From contig DASPNM010000029.1 in the NCBI GenBank assembly GCA_035626515.1, forward strand, positions 124,001 through 188,000: a stretch of DNA of 64,000 bases. Reading direction: 5' to 3'. A program made the translations under genes and the position numbers. This document shows, one piece after another, positions 17,024 through 27,800 of this stretch. The notes beneath the pieces were generated by a model. That model searched no databases. It was not told the DNA's origin and was given only the letters and a program-made list of their open reading frames with translations. Source of the DNA: DASPNM01 sp035626515 (GTDB lineage: Bacteria > Bacteroidota > Bacteroidia > Chitinophagales > Chitinophagaceae). Position 1 is the stretch's first letter. Each line of letters starts with the position of its first letter.

Positions 17024-17593
17024 TCAGCGGTTGCGAAACTGGTAAAAAATCCCCGCCTGGAACGAGCGGTTCCTCGCTTCAAAATCGTGGTCGTCGCTGA
17101 TGTTGTTCAGCCCGAGATTATAACGCGCGTCGAAGCCGAATCCGGAATCAAACAGGTAGCTGGTGCCGAATGACCACGAAACGTCCACAGTCGAGAACAC
17201 ATCGCTCACGTCCACCTCCACATTGTTTATTTTTTGTTCGGCGTCCAGGAGAAATCCGATCTGCGGTCCCGTCTGCAGCCGAAGCCCATCCAGAATCATG
17301 TACTGTACGATTACCGGCATGTTCAGGTAAGTGAGGTTGATGCGATTGTTCTCATTCCTTTCACCACCCTGGAGCGACAGCAGCAGCTCGGGCTGGATGG
17401 CGAACCGGTTGTTGAGGTGAATATGCGCGAGGCCGCCTGCATGAAATCCTGTTTTTGCTTCGTAGTCTGCACCGTTCTTGATCTTGAGGCTCGACACATT
17501 GATACCTCCCTTGATCCCGAAGCTGGTCCGTTGTGCCTCCGCCCGTACAATGAAAATGAGAATGGCAGCAGCCGCAACGAGTACTTTTTTCAT
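17024..17593 (-). CDS. outer-membrane beta-barrel protein (PorT-like/OmpW-type)
   Basis: 189 residues: signal peptide (MKKVLVAAAAILIFIVRAEA) followed by alternating beta strands, opening with RTSFGIKGGINVSSL and ending in an aromatic strand (FQAGIFYQFRNR). This is the pattern of the 'outer membrane beta-barrel, PorT family' proteins of Bacteroidota. A specific function is not implied. Divergent to pyrB with 122 bp between. Confidence 0.82.
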   Translation of the reverse strand: MKKVLVAAAAILIFIVRAEAQRTSFGIKGGINVSSLKIKNGADYEAKTGFHAGGLAHIHLNNRFAIQPELLLSLQGGERNENNRINLTYLNMPVIVQYMILDGLRLQTGPQIGFLLDAEQKINNVEVDVSDVFSTVDVSWSFGTSYLFDSGFGFDARYNLGLNNISDDHDFEARNRSFQAGIFYQFRNR

Positions 17594-17715
17594 ATCTCTG
17601 GTTTTAAGTGATTAATGCCGTATCACGCGCGTTTTCCCCGTCAAAATCATGCCAAGGGCCCCTTTTTGCACGGCGGTTCCGGGGGTGCCGCCCATTTCCC
17701 TAACTTCGTCCTTTA

Positions 17716-18645
17716 ATGCAACTATCCACGCGACACCTGCTGGGCATTAAAGATCTTACCCCCCAGGACATTACCCTCATTTTACAGACGGCGGAGCAGT
17801 TCAAGGAAGTATTGCAGCGGCCGGTGAAAAAAGTTCCCTCGCTGCGCGACGTCACGGTCGTGAATTTGTTTTATGAAAATTCCACACGCACCAGGTTTTC
17901 GTTCGAGCTTGCCGAAAAGCGGCTGAGCGCGGACGTGATCAATTTCTCCGCATCCGCATCTTCGGTTTCGAAAGGAGAAACGCTGCTGGATACGGTGAAT
18001 AATATTTTGTCCATGAAAGTGGACATGGTCGTGATGCGCCACGGCGCAAGCGGTGCGCCCCATTTCCTGGCGCGCCACATTCCCGCGGCCATTATCAATG
18101 CAGGCGACGGCATTAACGAACACCCTACCCAGGCGCTGCTCGATGCCTATTCGATCCGGGAAACCACCGGGGGGCTGCAAGGCCGCAAGGTGGCCCTGAT
18201 TGGCGATATCATGCATAGCCGCGTGGCGCAAAGCAACATTCACCTCCTCCGCAAGATGGGAGCAGAGGTGACCGTTTGCGGCCCCCCGACGCTGATCCCG
18301 AAATACATTACCGAGGCGCTGGAGGTTTCGGTGAATTACAACCTTCGCGAAACGCTCGAGTGGTGCGATGTGGCCAACGTACTGCGGATTCAGCTGGAAA
18401 GACAGAACCAGGTGCTCTTTTCTTCGCTTCGCGAATACAGCCTCGTGTATGGAATCAACCGTCGACTGCTGGACAGCCTGAAAAAGGAAATTGTGATTAT
18501 GCACCCCGGACCTATCAACCGGGGCGTCGAACTGGACAGCGATGTGGCGGACAGCAGGCAATCCATTATCCTGCAGCAGGTCGAAAACGGGGTAGCAGTG
18601 CGAATGGCCGTGCTTTACCTGCTGGCGAACCGGGGGAATGCTTGA
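17716..18645 (+). CDS. pyrB: aspartate carbamoyltransferase catalytic subunit
   Basis: 309 residues, cytoplasmic. Carbamoyl-phosphate signature FYENSTRTRFSFE near residue 52-64 and C-terminal MHPGPINRGVELDSD are diagnostic of ATCase. Second step of pyrimidine synthesis; pyrR and pyrE lie within 4 kb. No pyrI is seen. A near-match TAACTTCG (17701-17708) precedes the start by 7 nt. Confidence 0.95.
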   Translation: MQLSTRHLLGIKDLTPQDITLILQTAEQFKEVLQRPVKKVPSLRDVTVVNLFYENSTRTRFSFELAEKRLSADVINFSASASSVSKGETLLDTVNNILSMKVDMVVMRHGASGAPHFLARHIPAAIINAGDGINEHPTQALLDAYSIRETTGGLQGRKVALIGDIMHSRVAQSNIHLLRKMGAEVTVCGPPTLIPKYITEALEVSVNYNLRETLEWCDVANVLRIQLERQNQVLFSSLREYSLVYGINRRLLDSLKKEIVIMHPGPINRGVELDSDVADSRQSIILQQVENGVAVRMAVLYLLANRGNA

Positions 18646-18692
18646 ACAGCCCACCGGCTCCCAAATGTTTATCCTTAATTTTAGGCTTCGTC

Positions 18693-19172
18693 ATGCGCAT
18701 TTGTCTTTTTCCCGGCACCTTCGATCCCGTGACACTGGGCCATGTGGACATCATCAACCGCGCCCTGCCGCTGTTCGACAAAATCGTTGTTGGCATTGGC
18801 CCCAATGCTTCCAAAGCGCCGATGTATCCGGCAGACCGGAGGCTCGGATGGATACAGGAAATCTATAAAGATGAAGACCGCGTAGAGGGCGCGGTGTATG
18901 AAGGTCTCACTGTGGAGTTTTGCCGCCAGATCGGGGCACGCTTCATTCTCCGCGGCATCCGTTACGTAAGCGACTTCGAATACGAAAAGACCATTGCCGA
19001 CGCCAACCGCACGCTGGATAAGTCCATCGAGACGGTCTTTCTAACAGGGGAACCGAAATATACTTCCGTTGCGTCGACTATTGTGCGGGACATTATCCGC
19101 AATGGGGGAGACGCGCGCCTTTTTTTACCGGAAACCGTTTACAAATCAATTGCGGGAAAGCAGGGAAAATAG
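18693..19172 (+). CDS. coaD: phosphopantetheine adenylyltransferase
   Basis: 159 residues from ATG 18693; the longer upstream frame overlaps pyrB and is not used. Penultimate step of CoA synthesis. The nucleotidyltransferase motif GTFDPVTLGHVDII (8-21) and the C-terminal YTSVASTIVRDI motif are intact. TAATTTTA 10 nt before the start is one mismatch from the -7 consensus. Confidence 0.93.
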   Translation: MRICLFPGTFDPVTLGHVDIINRALPLFDKIVVGIGPNASKAPMYPADRRLGWIQEIYKDEDRVEGAVYEGLTVEFCRQIGARFILRGIRYVSDFEYEKTIADANRTLDKSIETVFLTGEPKYTSVASTIVRDIIRNGGDARLFLPETVYKSIAGKQGK

Positions 19173-19626
19173 TTCATCGGCGTCTGCACCGATCTGGTTC
19201 CGTAAGGACGTTTCGCTCGAGCAGATCCGTCCGCTTGGGAAAGGCACCATGAGCGAGTTTCTCGGCATTGAGTGGCTGGAACTCGGGACAGATTTTTTGC
19301 GCGCCCGCATGCCCGTCAATGAACGAACTCGCCAGCCGTACGGATTGCTCCACGGCGGTGCTTCCTGCGTGCTCGCCGAAACGATCGGCAGCGTGGCGGC
19401 TGCCATGGTCATTGATCACAACCGGTTTCTTTGCCTCGGGCTCGAAATAAATGCGAACCACGTGCGGGGTGTTCGTACAGGTTTTGTGACCGGCACCGCG
19501 ACCCCACTGCACCTGGGCAGCAGCACGCAGGTATGGGATATTCGCATCACCGACGAACAGGACCGGCTGGTTTGTATCAGCCGGCTTACTGTGGGGATCG
19601 TTCGGAGGAAAGATCAATCCTCGTAA
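19150..19626 (+). CDS. hotdog-fold thioesterase (MenI/YdiI-like, DHNA-CoA hydrolase type)
   Basis: About 158 residues. QPYGLLHGGASCVLAETIGS is the hotdog active-site segment, and GLEINANHVR, PLHLGS and TQVWDIRI match the YdiI/MenI branch, which hydrolyses 1,4-dihydroxy-2-naphthoyl-CoA in menaquinone synthesis. The start is uncertain: homologues begin at about IWFRKDVSLEQ (19189), but no ATG/GTG lies there; the nearest in-frame start is TTG 19150, overlapping coaD by 23 bp, and the first ATG is 19250, which would delete the N-terminal helix. The 3' end overlaps the convergent Nudix gene by 13 bp. Confidence 0.82.
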   Translation: MRESRENSSSASAPIWFRKDVSLEQIRPLGKGTMSEFLGIEWLELGTDFLRARMPVNERTRQPYGLLHGGASCVLAETIGSVAAAMVIDHNRFLCLGLEINANHVRGVRTGFVTGTATPLHLGSSTQVWDIRITDEQDRLVCISRLTVGIVRRKDQSS

Positions 19627-20243
19627 CCCTGCAACAGATCCCGGATGAGAGGGAAGGATTTATCGAGATAGGGAGCAAGTTCGGAGCGCCGTAGCCATTT
19701 TATGTCTGTGATGTCCTCTTCCGTCTGGGGTTTGAGCCTGCCTTCGCCTTGTGACGCCATCAACCACCAGTGCGATTCCTTGAGAATATGGCGCGATCCT
19801 TCGTGATAGGTATGATAGGTGGTGCCCAATGGCCGATCCAGTATGAGATCTGTAACCCCCGTCTCTTCGCGCACTTCGCGGAGCGCAGTGTCCTCAAGCT
19901 TTTCGTTTTTATCTGCTTTTCCCTTTGGGAGATCCCATTTGCCCCGCCGAAAGATCAGCAGCAATTCACCGTGGGGGTTTCGAACGAGTCCGCCCGCGGC
20001 GGTCACCACGGAGAACTTCTTGAAAAAAGCTTTCCTGAGCGCGTCCATGTCGCGGTGATAAAAAACTCCCGCATGCACTTCGGGTGATTCCATTTCATGA
20101 ATCATGGTCTTTACTGTATGCGAATTGAGCTCATCAATAAATACGGCGTCGTCATGGTGCACGTAAGGTTCAACTTCCGCAGTCAATTCGTCGCAGAGGA
20201 AGAGGGGCTTATCCCCGAAATAGATTTTCAGTACCATGTGCAT
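19614..20243 (-). CDS. Nudix hydrolase
   Basis: 209 residues. A complete Nudix box occupies about residues 108-130: GKADKNEKLEDTALREVREE then TGV. The N-terminal 75 residues are an extra domain seen in Bacteroidota Nudix proteins. It should hydrolyse a nucleoside-diphosphate-linked compound; the substrate is unknown. Alternative start ATG at 20237. Divergent from pyrE with a 45-bp gap and convergent, overlapping, with the thioesterase. Confidence 0.85.
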   Translation of the reverse strand: MHMVLKIYFGDKPLFLCDELTAEVEPYVHHDDAVFIDELNSHTVKTMIHEMESPEVHAGVFYHRDMDALRKAFFKKFSVVTAAGGLVRNPHGELLLIFRRGKWDLPKGKADKNEKLEDTALREVREETGVTDLILDRPLGTTYHTYHEGSRHILKESHWWLMASQGEGRLKPQTEEDITDIKWLRRSELAPYLDKSFPLIRDLLQGYED

Positions 20244-20275
20244 TCATTGTGGTGATCAGCCAGCGGCTGAACCCC

Positions 20276-20283
20276 TACCTTTG
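20276..20283 (+). promoter_or_regulatory. -7 promoter box for pyrE
   Basis: TACCTTTG, a perfect TAnnTTTG match, ends 5 nt before the pyrE ATG at 20289. The nearest upstream TTG is 26 nt away, longer than usual. Confidence 0.4.
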
Positions 20284-20288
20284 GCTGC

Positions 20289-20921
20289 ATGAAGTCTGCA
20301 AAGGTCGTTGCCGAAAAGCTCTTGCAGGTAAACGCGATAAAGTTAAGTCCCGGACAGCCATTTACGTGGGCCAGCGGCTGGAAAAGCCCGATCTACTGCG
20401 ACAACCGCCGCATACTCTCCTTTCCCTACATACGCGACCATGTGAAATCGGAACTGGCGAATTTGATATTCGAACGCTTTCCCGAGGCGGATCTTGTAGC
20501 CGGCGTGGCGACCGCAGGTATTGCGTGGGGAGCGATGGTTGCCGATCAGCTCAAGCTGCCTTTCGTTTATGTGCGCCCCAAACCGAAAGAGCACGGGCTT
20601 GGCAACCAGGTGGAAGGTTATTTTGAAAACGGGCAGAAGACGGTGGTGGTCGAAGACCTCGTGTCCACCGGGAAAAGCAGCCTGGAAGTGGTGCGGGTGC
20701 TTCGGAATGCGGGACTCGAGGTGGCCGGTATGGTTTCAATCTTCAATTACGGCTTTCCGCTTGCAACCGAAGCTTTCCGCCAGGCATCATTGACATATTA
20801 CTCGTTGACCGATTACCCGACTTTAATCGGCCTCGCAGCGGAGAAGGGGATGGTCTCAGCCGGCGAAGAGGAGGTGCTCCTGGCCTGGAGGGAGAATCCC
20901 GGAAACTGGACTCCGCGATAA
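20289..20921 (+). CDS. pyrE: orotate phosphoribosyltransferase
   Basis: 210 residues. PRPP motif VVVEDLVSTGKSSLEVV is intact and KSPIYCDNRRILSFP is the N-terminal signature. Converts orotate and PRPP to OMP in the cytoplasm. Followed 24 bp on by an unrelated secreted HMA protein. Confidence 0.94.
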   Translation: MKSAKVVAEKLLQVNAIKLSPGQPFTWASGWKSPIYCDNRRILSFPYIRDHVKSELANLIFERFPEADLVAGVATAGIAWGAMVADQLKLPFVYVRPKPKEHGLGNQVEGYFENGQKTVVVEDLVSTGKSSLEVVRVLRNAGLEVAGMVSIFNYGFPLATEAFRQASLTYYSLTDYPTLIGLAAEKGMVSAGEEEVLLAWRENPGNWTPR

Positions 20922-20945
20922 ATTTCAGCTCTCAAAAACATTCCC

Positions 20946-21326
20946 ATGAAAAAAATCTTCCTTATGGGGCTTGCCTTTGCGATGGCGACGCTCGGAATTG
21001 CCCAGACAAAAGCGGTAGTGACCACGACCATTAAAACCCCTAACGCAGTATGCGAGGTGTGCAAGACCCGTATTGAAGCGTATCTGAAGCGGCACGACGG
21101 GGTGCTGGAAGCGCTCGTCTATTACCGGAGAGGGGAGACCCGGGTCAAGTTTCTGACCGACCGGATCAATATAGAGGAAATCAAGACAGCTATTGCCAAT
21201 GTTGGCTACGATGCGGACGACGTGCCTGCCAACGAGGACTCCTACAACCGGCTCCCAAAAAGCTGCAAGAAGTTTGATGACGGGGGAGGCCACCCTAAAC
21301 CGAAAAAGCCGGTACCGTCCCATTAA
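20946..21326 (+). CDS. secreted heavy-metal-associated (HMA) domain protein
   Basis: 126 residues: signal peptide (MKKIFLMGLAFAMATLGIAQ), then an HMA/copper-chaperone fold in which the metal-binding loop has VCEVCKTRIE (CxxC near residues 37-40), and a Lys/Pro-rich tail. HMA domains bind Cu(I) or similar soft metals. The export signal suggests a periplasmic or surface role. A second Cys lies near residue 108. Confidence 0.75.
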   Translation: MKKIFLMGLAFAMATLGIAQTKAVVTTTIKTPNAVCEVCKTRIEAYLKRHDGVLEALVYYRRGETRVKFLTDRINIEEIKTAIANVGYDADDVPANEDSYNRLPKSCKKFDDGGGHPKPKKPVPSH

Positions 21327-21858
21327 TCGAGAACCTTACACTTGCCTGAACTCCTGGAATAATTGATGAAACCGTACTAATTGTTTTGGGAATACGGGGT
21401 TTGAGAGTGCCATCTTTATTTGCTAAAACCAACGGTAATAGTCTCCTTAATAAAATATCGAAAGTCAGCCACTTACGACGTTTACTTCTGTTTTAATTGT
21501 CGAAATTATCATCCGGGTTTTGATTCGTTTGGATCACTGGTATGCACATGGCGACATAGGGATTCACTCGGAGTTTCAGCGTTGATTTTGAACGACAATG
21601 CGGTATCCACCTGAGATAGTCTTTTAATTGATCGATAAAATCGAAGGTTTTTGTTATTTGTTTCGCGCCAGTCGGCCACCTCCATTTGGCGCGCCCTGGG
21701 ATTGAGCCCCGGCATTAAACGAAAAAGGTTTGTTTGAGTCCCATTTTGTTGGGGAGTTCAGGTCGTGTTTTGAGTTATCCAGATTGTTTTCGAAGTCAAT
21801 AGGAATCCAGGCTGTTTTTCATAATTTGCGCCGCACCTTTTTCACCGGAACCGACTTC
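21327..21858 (+). other. 532-bp intergenic region, AT-richer than its surroundings
   Basis: Only short, unconvincing frames are present (for example 21420-21614, without a recognisable signal or family). The base composition drops clearly below that of the genes. It may be the leader and control region of the large T9SS gene. No hairpin terminator or perfect -7 box was found; ATAATTTG at about 21819 is the nearest. Confidence 0.4.
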
Positions 21859-24800
21859 ATGAAGCAATTCTACGTCGCCACTTTTTTGCTGATCTTCTCT
21901 TTTGCCCGCAATGAGGCGGCAGGACAGGATTTTTCCAACCGCGGGAAGGATTTCTGGGTTGCTTACGGTTATCACCAGCAGATGACGAACAACATGGTTC
22001 CGGGCGGCACGCAGGATATGGTGCTGTACTTCGCGGCGGAGCAGAATGCCAACGTAACCATTTCCATTCCCGGCATTGGCTATACCTTCAATCTCGCTGT
22101 TCCGGCCAATTCAATCGTCGCTTCGCCAACCCTCCCCAAGAACCCCACAGGCCAGGATGCGAGGCTGCTTACCGAAGGAGTTTCCAATAAGGGTATTCAC
22201 ATTACGAGCGACGTGCCGGTCGTCGCATATTCTCATATTTACAACCAAAGTGTTTCGGGAGCGAGCATTCTCTATCCCACAAATACCCTCGGGAAGGAAT
22301 ATTATTCTATCAATTACGCGAATAATTCCAACACACCCAATTCGAATTGCTGGTTCTATGTAGTGGCCACCGATACCGGAACAACTACCGTTGAGATCAC
22401 GCCCACCGCCAACACCGTCGGCGGCTGGACCGCAGGCAATACGTATACGGTCACGCTCACACAAGGACAGGTGTACAATGTGATGGGAGTCCTGATCAAC
22501 AACAATGCTCCGCCTCCGTATACTGCAGTTGACCTCACCGGGTCGCGGATCCGCAGCGTAGCTTCCGGGAGCGGGGGCTGCAAGCGCATTGCCGTGTTCT
22601 CGGGCAGCGGGCGCATTGCGATCAGCTGCAACGGAAGCACGCCATCGTCGGACAACTACATGTCGCAGGCGCTGCCCAAAGCCGCGTGGGGAAAGAAATA
22701 CCTGACGACTCCGATTGTGGGCTTTTCGGTCAACAACGGAAATACGGGTTCGCCTTCGGTGGGCACTTTTTATCGCGTTTGTGTTTCGAATCCGGCAACC
22801 AATGTCACAGTGAACGGCGCGCCCATCGGCCTGCCGCTGATCAATAATTTCTATTATCAGATCAACGCCACCACTACTCCCATGCTGATCGAAGCTGACA
22901 GCGCCATTACCGTGGCGCAGTATTTTCCATCGCAGGGGAATACCGGCTGCCCGGGCGGCTCCAACGGGGACGGAGACCCCGAACTGATCTACCTCAGTCC
23001 GGTGGAACAGGGGATCAACAAAGTGGTCTGGAACGCCAGCGCTCGCTTCCAGATTAACCCGCAAAAGCATTACATCAACGTTGTCATCAGGAATACCGGC
23101 ACGGCTCTCAGCTCATTCCGCCTGGACGGTGCGCCTGTAGCTGCGTCCAGCTGGTTGCCGCATCCCGGCGATCCCAACTACCTCTACGCCCGATTCAATG
23201 TGTCGGGTGTCCAGGGCAACCCGACCTTGAACACCGGTGTGCCGCACGTGGTTCAGTCAGACTCCAACTTTAATGCAATTGCCTACGGCTACGGCGGCGC
23301 GGAATCGTACGGTTACAATGCGGGAACGAACATAAAAGACCTCTATCAGTTCATCACGATCCAAAACCAGTACGGGACGGTCAACTTTCCCGCTACCTGC
23401 CAGAATTCTCCTTTCCGCCTGTCCATGGTGTTTCCTTACCAGCCGCTGCAGATCCAGTGGATTTTCGGCCCCGCCCTGAATGCAATGGGCTTTAACGACA
23501 CCACGCTGGTTAACCCGGTGTTCGACAGTTCCTGGGTCGTGAATGGAAGAACGCTTTACCGGTATCGGCTACCGAGAACGTACAGCATCGGCACGCCGGG
23601 CACATACTCGATCCGCGTTGTGGCGCTGAATCCAACGCCTGACGGCTGTGGAAATGAGCAGATCGTTGATTTCGACGTGCAGGTCTTCAGTCCACCCGAT
23701 GCCGATTTCACGTTTACCAACAACTGTCTCAACGATACGGTCTATTTTACCGATGCATCCAACCCGAACGGAAGGCCAGTGATCAGCTGGTACTGGAATT
23801 TCGACGACGGGAATACTGCGAATACGCAGCATGCAACCCATGTATATCCGAATCCCGGTACCTATAACGTCCGGCATTCGCTCATCACCGATATTGGCTG
23901 CGTCTCAGATACTGCGATTTATCCAGTGAATATTGATTCTTTGCCGGTAGCCAGCTTCACCGCCGGCACACCCGGTTGTGTGAATCAGCCGGTGGCATTC
24001 ACCGATCAGTCTTATTCGAGCGGCGCGCCGCTGCAGCAATGGACCTGGAATTTCGGCGACGGTTCACCGCCAGTGGTGGTGGTGGCACCGAATCCGCCGA
24101 ACCAAACGCACATCTACACCATTGCGGGAACCTATAACGCAACCCTGCAGGTGGAAAATGCGGACGGTTGCGAAAGTGTAATTGACACCGTACAGGTCGT
24201 TGTCCGGCCCGACGCAACCATCAGCCTCACGTCTGCGCCCGGTAGCGACAATCAGACCGTTTGCATCAATACTGCAATCACAACTATCACGTACGCTGTT
24301 GGCGGAAGCAGCACCGGCGCTTCGGTAACAGGGCTACCCGCAGGTGTTACCGGAACGTATTCGGCTGGCGTTTTTACAATCTCGGGAACACCCACAGTTA
24401 GCGGAACATTTACTTATACCGTCACTACCTCAGGCCCCTGCGCTACTCCAAATGCGAGCGGAACGATTACGGTGAATCCCGACGGAACAATCAACCTGAC
24501 GTCAGCGCCAGGCACCGATAACCAGACCGTCTGCATCAATACCCCGATCACGCCGATCACCTATGCCGTAGGAGGCAGCGGTACGGGCGGGAACGTGAGT
24601 GGCTTGCCTGCGGGTGTGACCGGAACTTTTTCCGGAGGAATTATTACCATTTCAGGTTCCCCCACTGTGAGCGGTACATTTAACTACAGCGTGAGCACTA
24701 CCGGGCCTTGTGTGACTCCGGGCGCTACCGGAATCATCAATGTGACGGCGGATGGCACGCTGACGCTTACATCTGCTCCGGGTACGAATAACCAGACCGT

Positions 24801-27800
24801 TTGCATCAATACCCCCATCACAAACATCACCTATTCAGTGGGCGGCAGCGGAACCGGAGGCAGCGTGAGCGGACTTCCCGCAGGCGTAACGGGAACTTTC
24901 TCCGCCGGAGTGATCACGATCTCCGGCACACCTACCGTAAGCGGTACTTTCAACTATACCGTAAGCACCACAGGTCCCTGCGCGACGCCTACCGCCGGCG
25001 GAACGATCACAGTTACCGCGGATGCTACAATTACTTTGACGTCGGCCCCGGGCACTGAAAACCAGACGGTGTGTATCAATACGCCCATCACGCCGATCAC
25101 GTATGCGGTGGGGGGGAGCGGAACCGGTGGAAGTGTAAGTGGTCTGCCGGCTGGCGTCACCGGGGTTTTCTCGGGAGGTGTGATCACTATCTCCGGAACG
25201 CCGACCGTCAGCGGAACATTCAATTATGCAGTGAACATTACCGGGCCTTGCGTTACCCCGACGGCTTCGGGGACGATTAACGTAACTGCCGACGGCACCA
25301 TCACGCTCACTTCTGCTCCGGGCACGGATAACCAGACGGTGTGCATTAATACTCCGATCACGAACATCACCTATTCAGTGGGGGGCAGTGGCACAGGAGG
25401 CAGCGTGAGCGGCTTGCCTGCGGGAGTATCCGGCGTATTCTCGGGTGGGGTAATTACCATTTCTGGGACGCCGACCGTCAGTGGCACGTTTAATTATTCG
25501 GTGAGCACAACAGGTCCTTGCGTTGCTCCCGGTGCATCGGGAACAATTACCGTGACGCCGGATGCGACAATCCAGCTCACTTCGCCTCCGGCCACAACGA
25601 ACCAGGAAGTCTGCATTAACTCAGCGATCGCCAACATTACCTATGCAATCGGGGGCAGTGGTGCGGGGGCAACCGTTACGGGTCTTCCAGCGGGTGTGAA
25701 TGGAGTATATTCGAGCGGAGTCTTTACTATTAGCGGCACGCCCACGGTATCCGGCACTTTCAATTACACCGTCACCGCAAGCGGTCCATGCCAGCCGGCC
25801 ACGGCGAGCGGGACGATCGTGGTCAATCCACTGCCGACAGCGAACTTCAGTTATACGATTCCTACCTGCGAAACGCGGGTGATCACATTCACCGATCTCT
25901 CCGTGCCGAATGCAGGAAACCTCGTAAGCTGGAGCTGGGATTTTGGAGATGGAAACACTTCAACCAATCCAAGCCCCACACATGTCTACGCGGCGTCGGG
26001 CACATATAACGTTACATTGATTGTGACAACGGACAAAGGCTGCGTCAGCGCTCCCCGCACTCAAGCTGTCACCGTAAACGTCATCCCTGTCGCCGACTTC
26101 TTAGATCCCGAAGTTTGCCTCAGTGACACATACGCGCAGTTCTGGGACGCTTCCACCGTTCCGTCGGGTTCCATTACTGGTTGGCTGTGGAATTTTGGTG
26201 ATCCCGGAAGCGGGCCCGCCAACACGTCCACACTTCAAAACCCGCAGCATTCCTACAGCGCGGTAGGGGTGTACCTGGTGACACTGATCGTTACGACCAA
26301 CAACGGCTGCACCGACACGGTTGCAAAAAACATTACCGTGAGCGGGGACATTCCGCACGCCGTCTTCACGCCTTTGAACCCCGCTAACATGTGCGCCAAT
26401 GATTCGGTTTCGATACAGGATGGCTCAACTGTCAATTTCGGGAACATTACGAAGGTGGAGATCTATTGGGACTTTGTGAATCAGCCCACGGTGTTCGATA
26501 CCGATAACAACCCGGTATTTGGGAAAATTTATCGTCACCTGTATCCAAATTTCCAAACACCGCTTACCCGCAGCTTCACTATTCGCTATCGTGCATTTTC
26601 GGGGGGTACCTGCGTGGACGATACGCTGATCACCATCACGGTGAACGCAGCGCCACTGGTGCAGTTCAACAATATGCCCGACGTTTGCCTTGACGCCGCG
26701 CCGTTCCAGATCACGCAAGCCAGCGAAACCGGAGGTGTGCCGGGGAGCGGGGTATTCAGTGGTCCAGGCGTTACACCTGGCGGGATTTTCAATCCGGCCT
26801 CTGTCGGTCCCGGCACGTATACCATCACCTACACCTACACCTCTTCAGCGGGAGGATGCGTGGACAGCGCCTCCAACACCATAACTGTACTGGAGCCGCC
26901 GGTGGCGGACTTTACCGTGAGCGCACCTGCCTGCGAAGAGCAAGCAGTAACGTTTAGCGACAATTCCAACGCGCCCGTGGGAACGCTTACGACATGGACC
27001 TGGAATTTTGGAGACGGCACGCCTGTAGTCGTACGGACAAATAACAGTCCGTTCCCCCACACGTTCGCTGCTTACGGAACCTACCAGGTGCGCCTGCGTG
27101 TGACGACTGACCGCGGATGCAACAGCGCGGAAAAGGTTATCCCGGTAACGGTGAATCCGCTGCCGCGGCCCAACTTCACCTATCCGGCGGCATCCTGTCT
27201 GCCCAACGCGAACGTGACGTTCAACAACAGTACTACGATTGCTGACGGCACGGCGATGACTTACGTCTGGGATTTCGGCGACCCCGGAAGCGGTTCCAAC
27301 AACAATTCAACCGCAACGAATCCTTCGCATACCTATACGACGACCGGACCCTTCAGCGTGAACCTGCAGGCCACGAGTGCGAACGGCTGCATCAACGACA
27401 CAACGATTACGTTGAACAGCATCCATCCACAGCCGACTGCCCTGTTTGATGTAGACAAAACGGATGTGTGTATCGGCGGGTCGTTCCGCTTTACGGATCG
27501 CAGCGACCCCGCGGACGGCACTACAACGCAATGGACCTGGACAATGGGCGACGGGAACACGCGAACAACTCCATCGTTCACCTACACGTACGCGAACCCG
27601 GGCAGCTATGACGTTTCGCTGCAGATAACAAATTCATGGGGGTGCCCGAGCACCGTGTTTACCCGCCGCGTAAATACCAACCCGTATCCGTCAGTAAACG
27701 CCGGTCCCGACAAATTTGTTCTCGAAGGAGGCGTCGTGCAGCTGACACCTACGATCAGCTCTACCCATCCGGTTACGTATTTGTGGACACCGCCCACCTG

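Noticed and set aside
21420..21614. 64-codon frame in the intergenic region before the surface protein
   Set aside because: No signal peptide, no motif, AT-rich low-complexity region; treated as non-coding.
24211..25830. Six evenly spaced repeats considered as a CRISPR array
   Set aside because: The units are 270 bp, coding in one continuous frame, and have no unique spacers.
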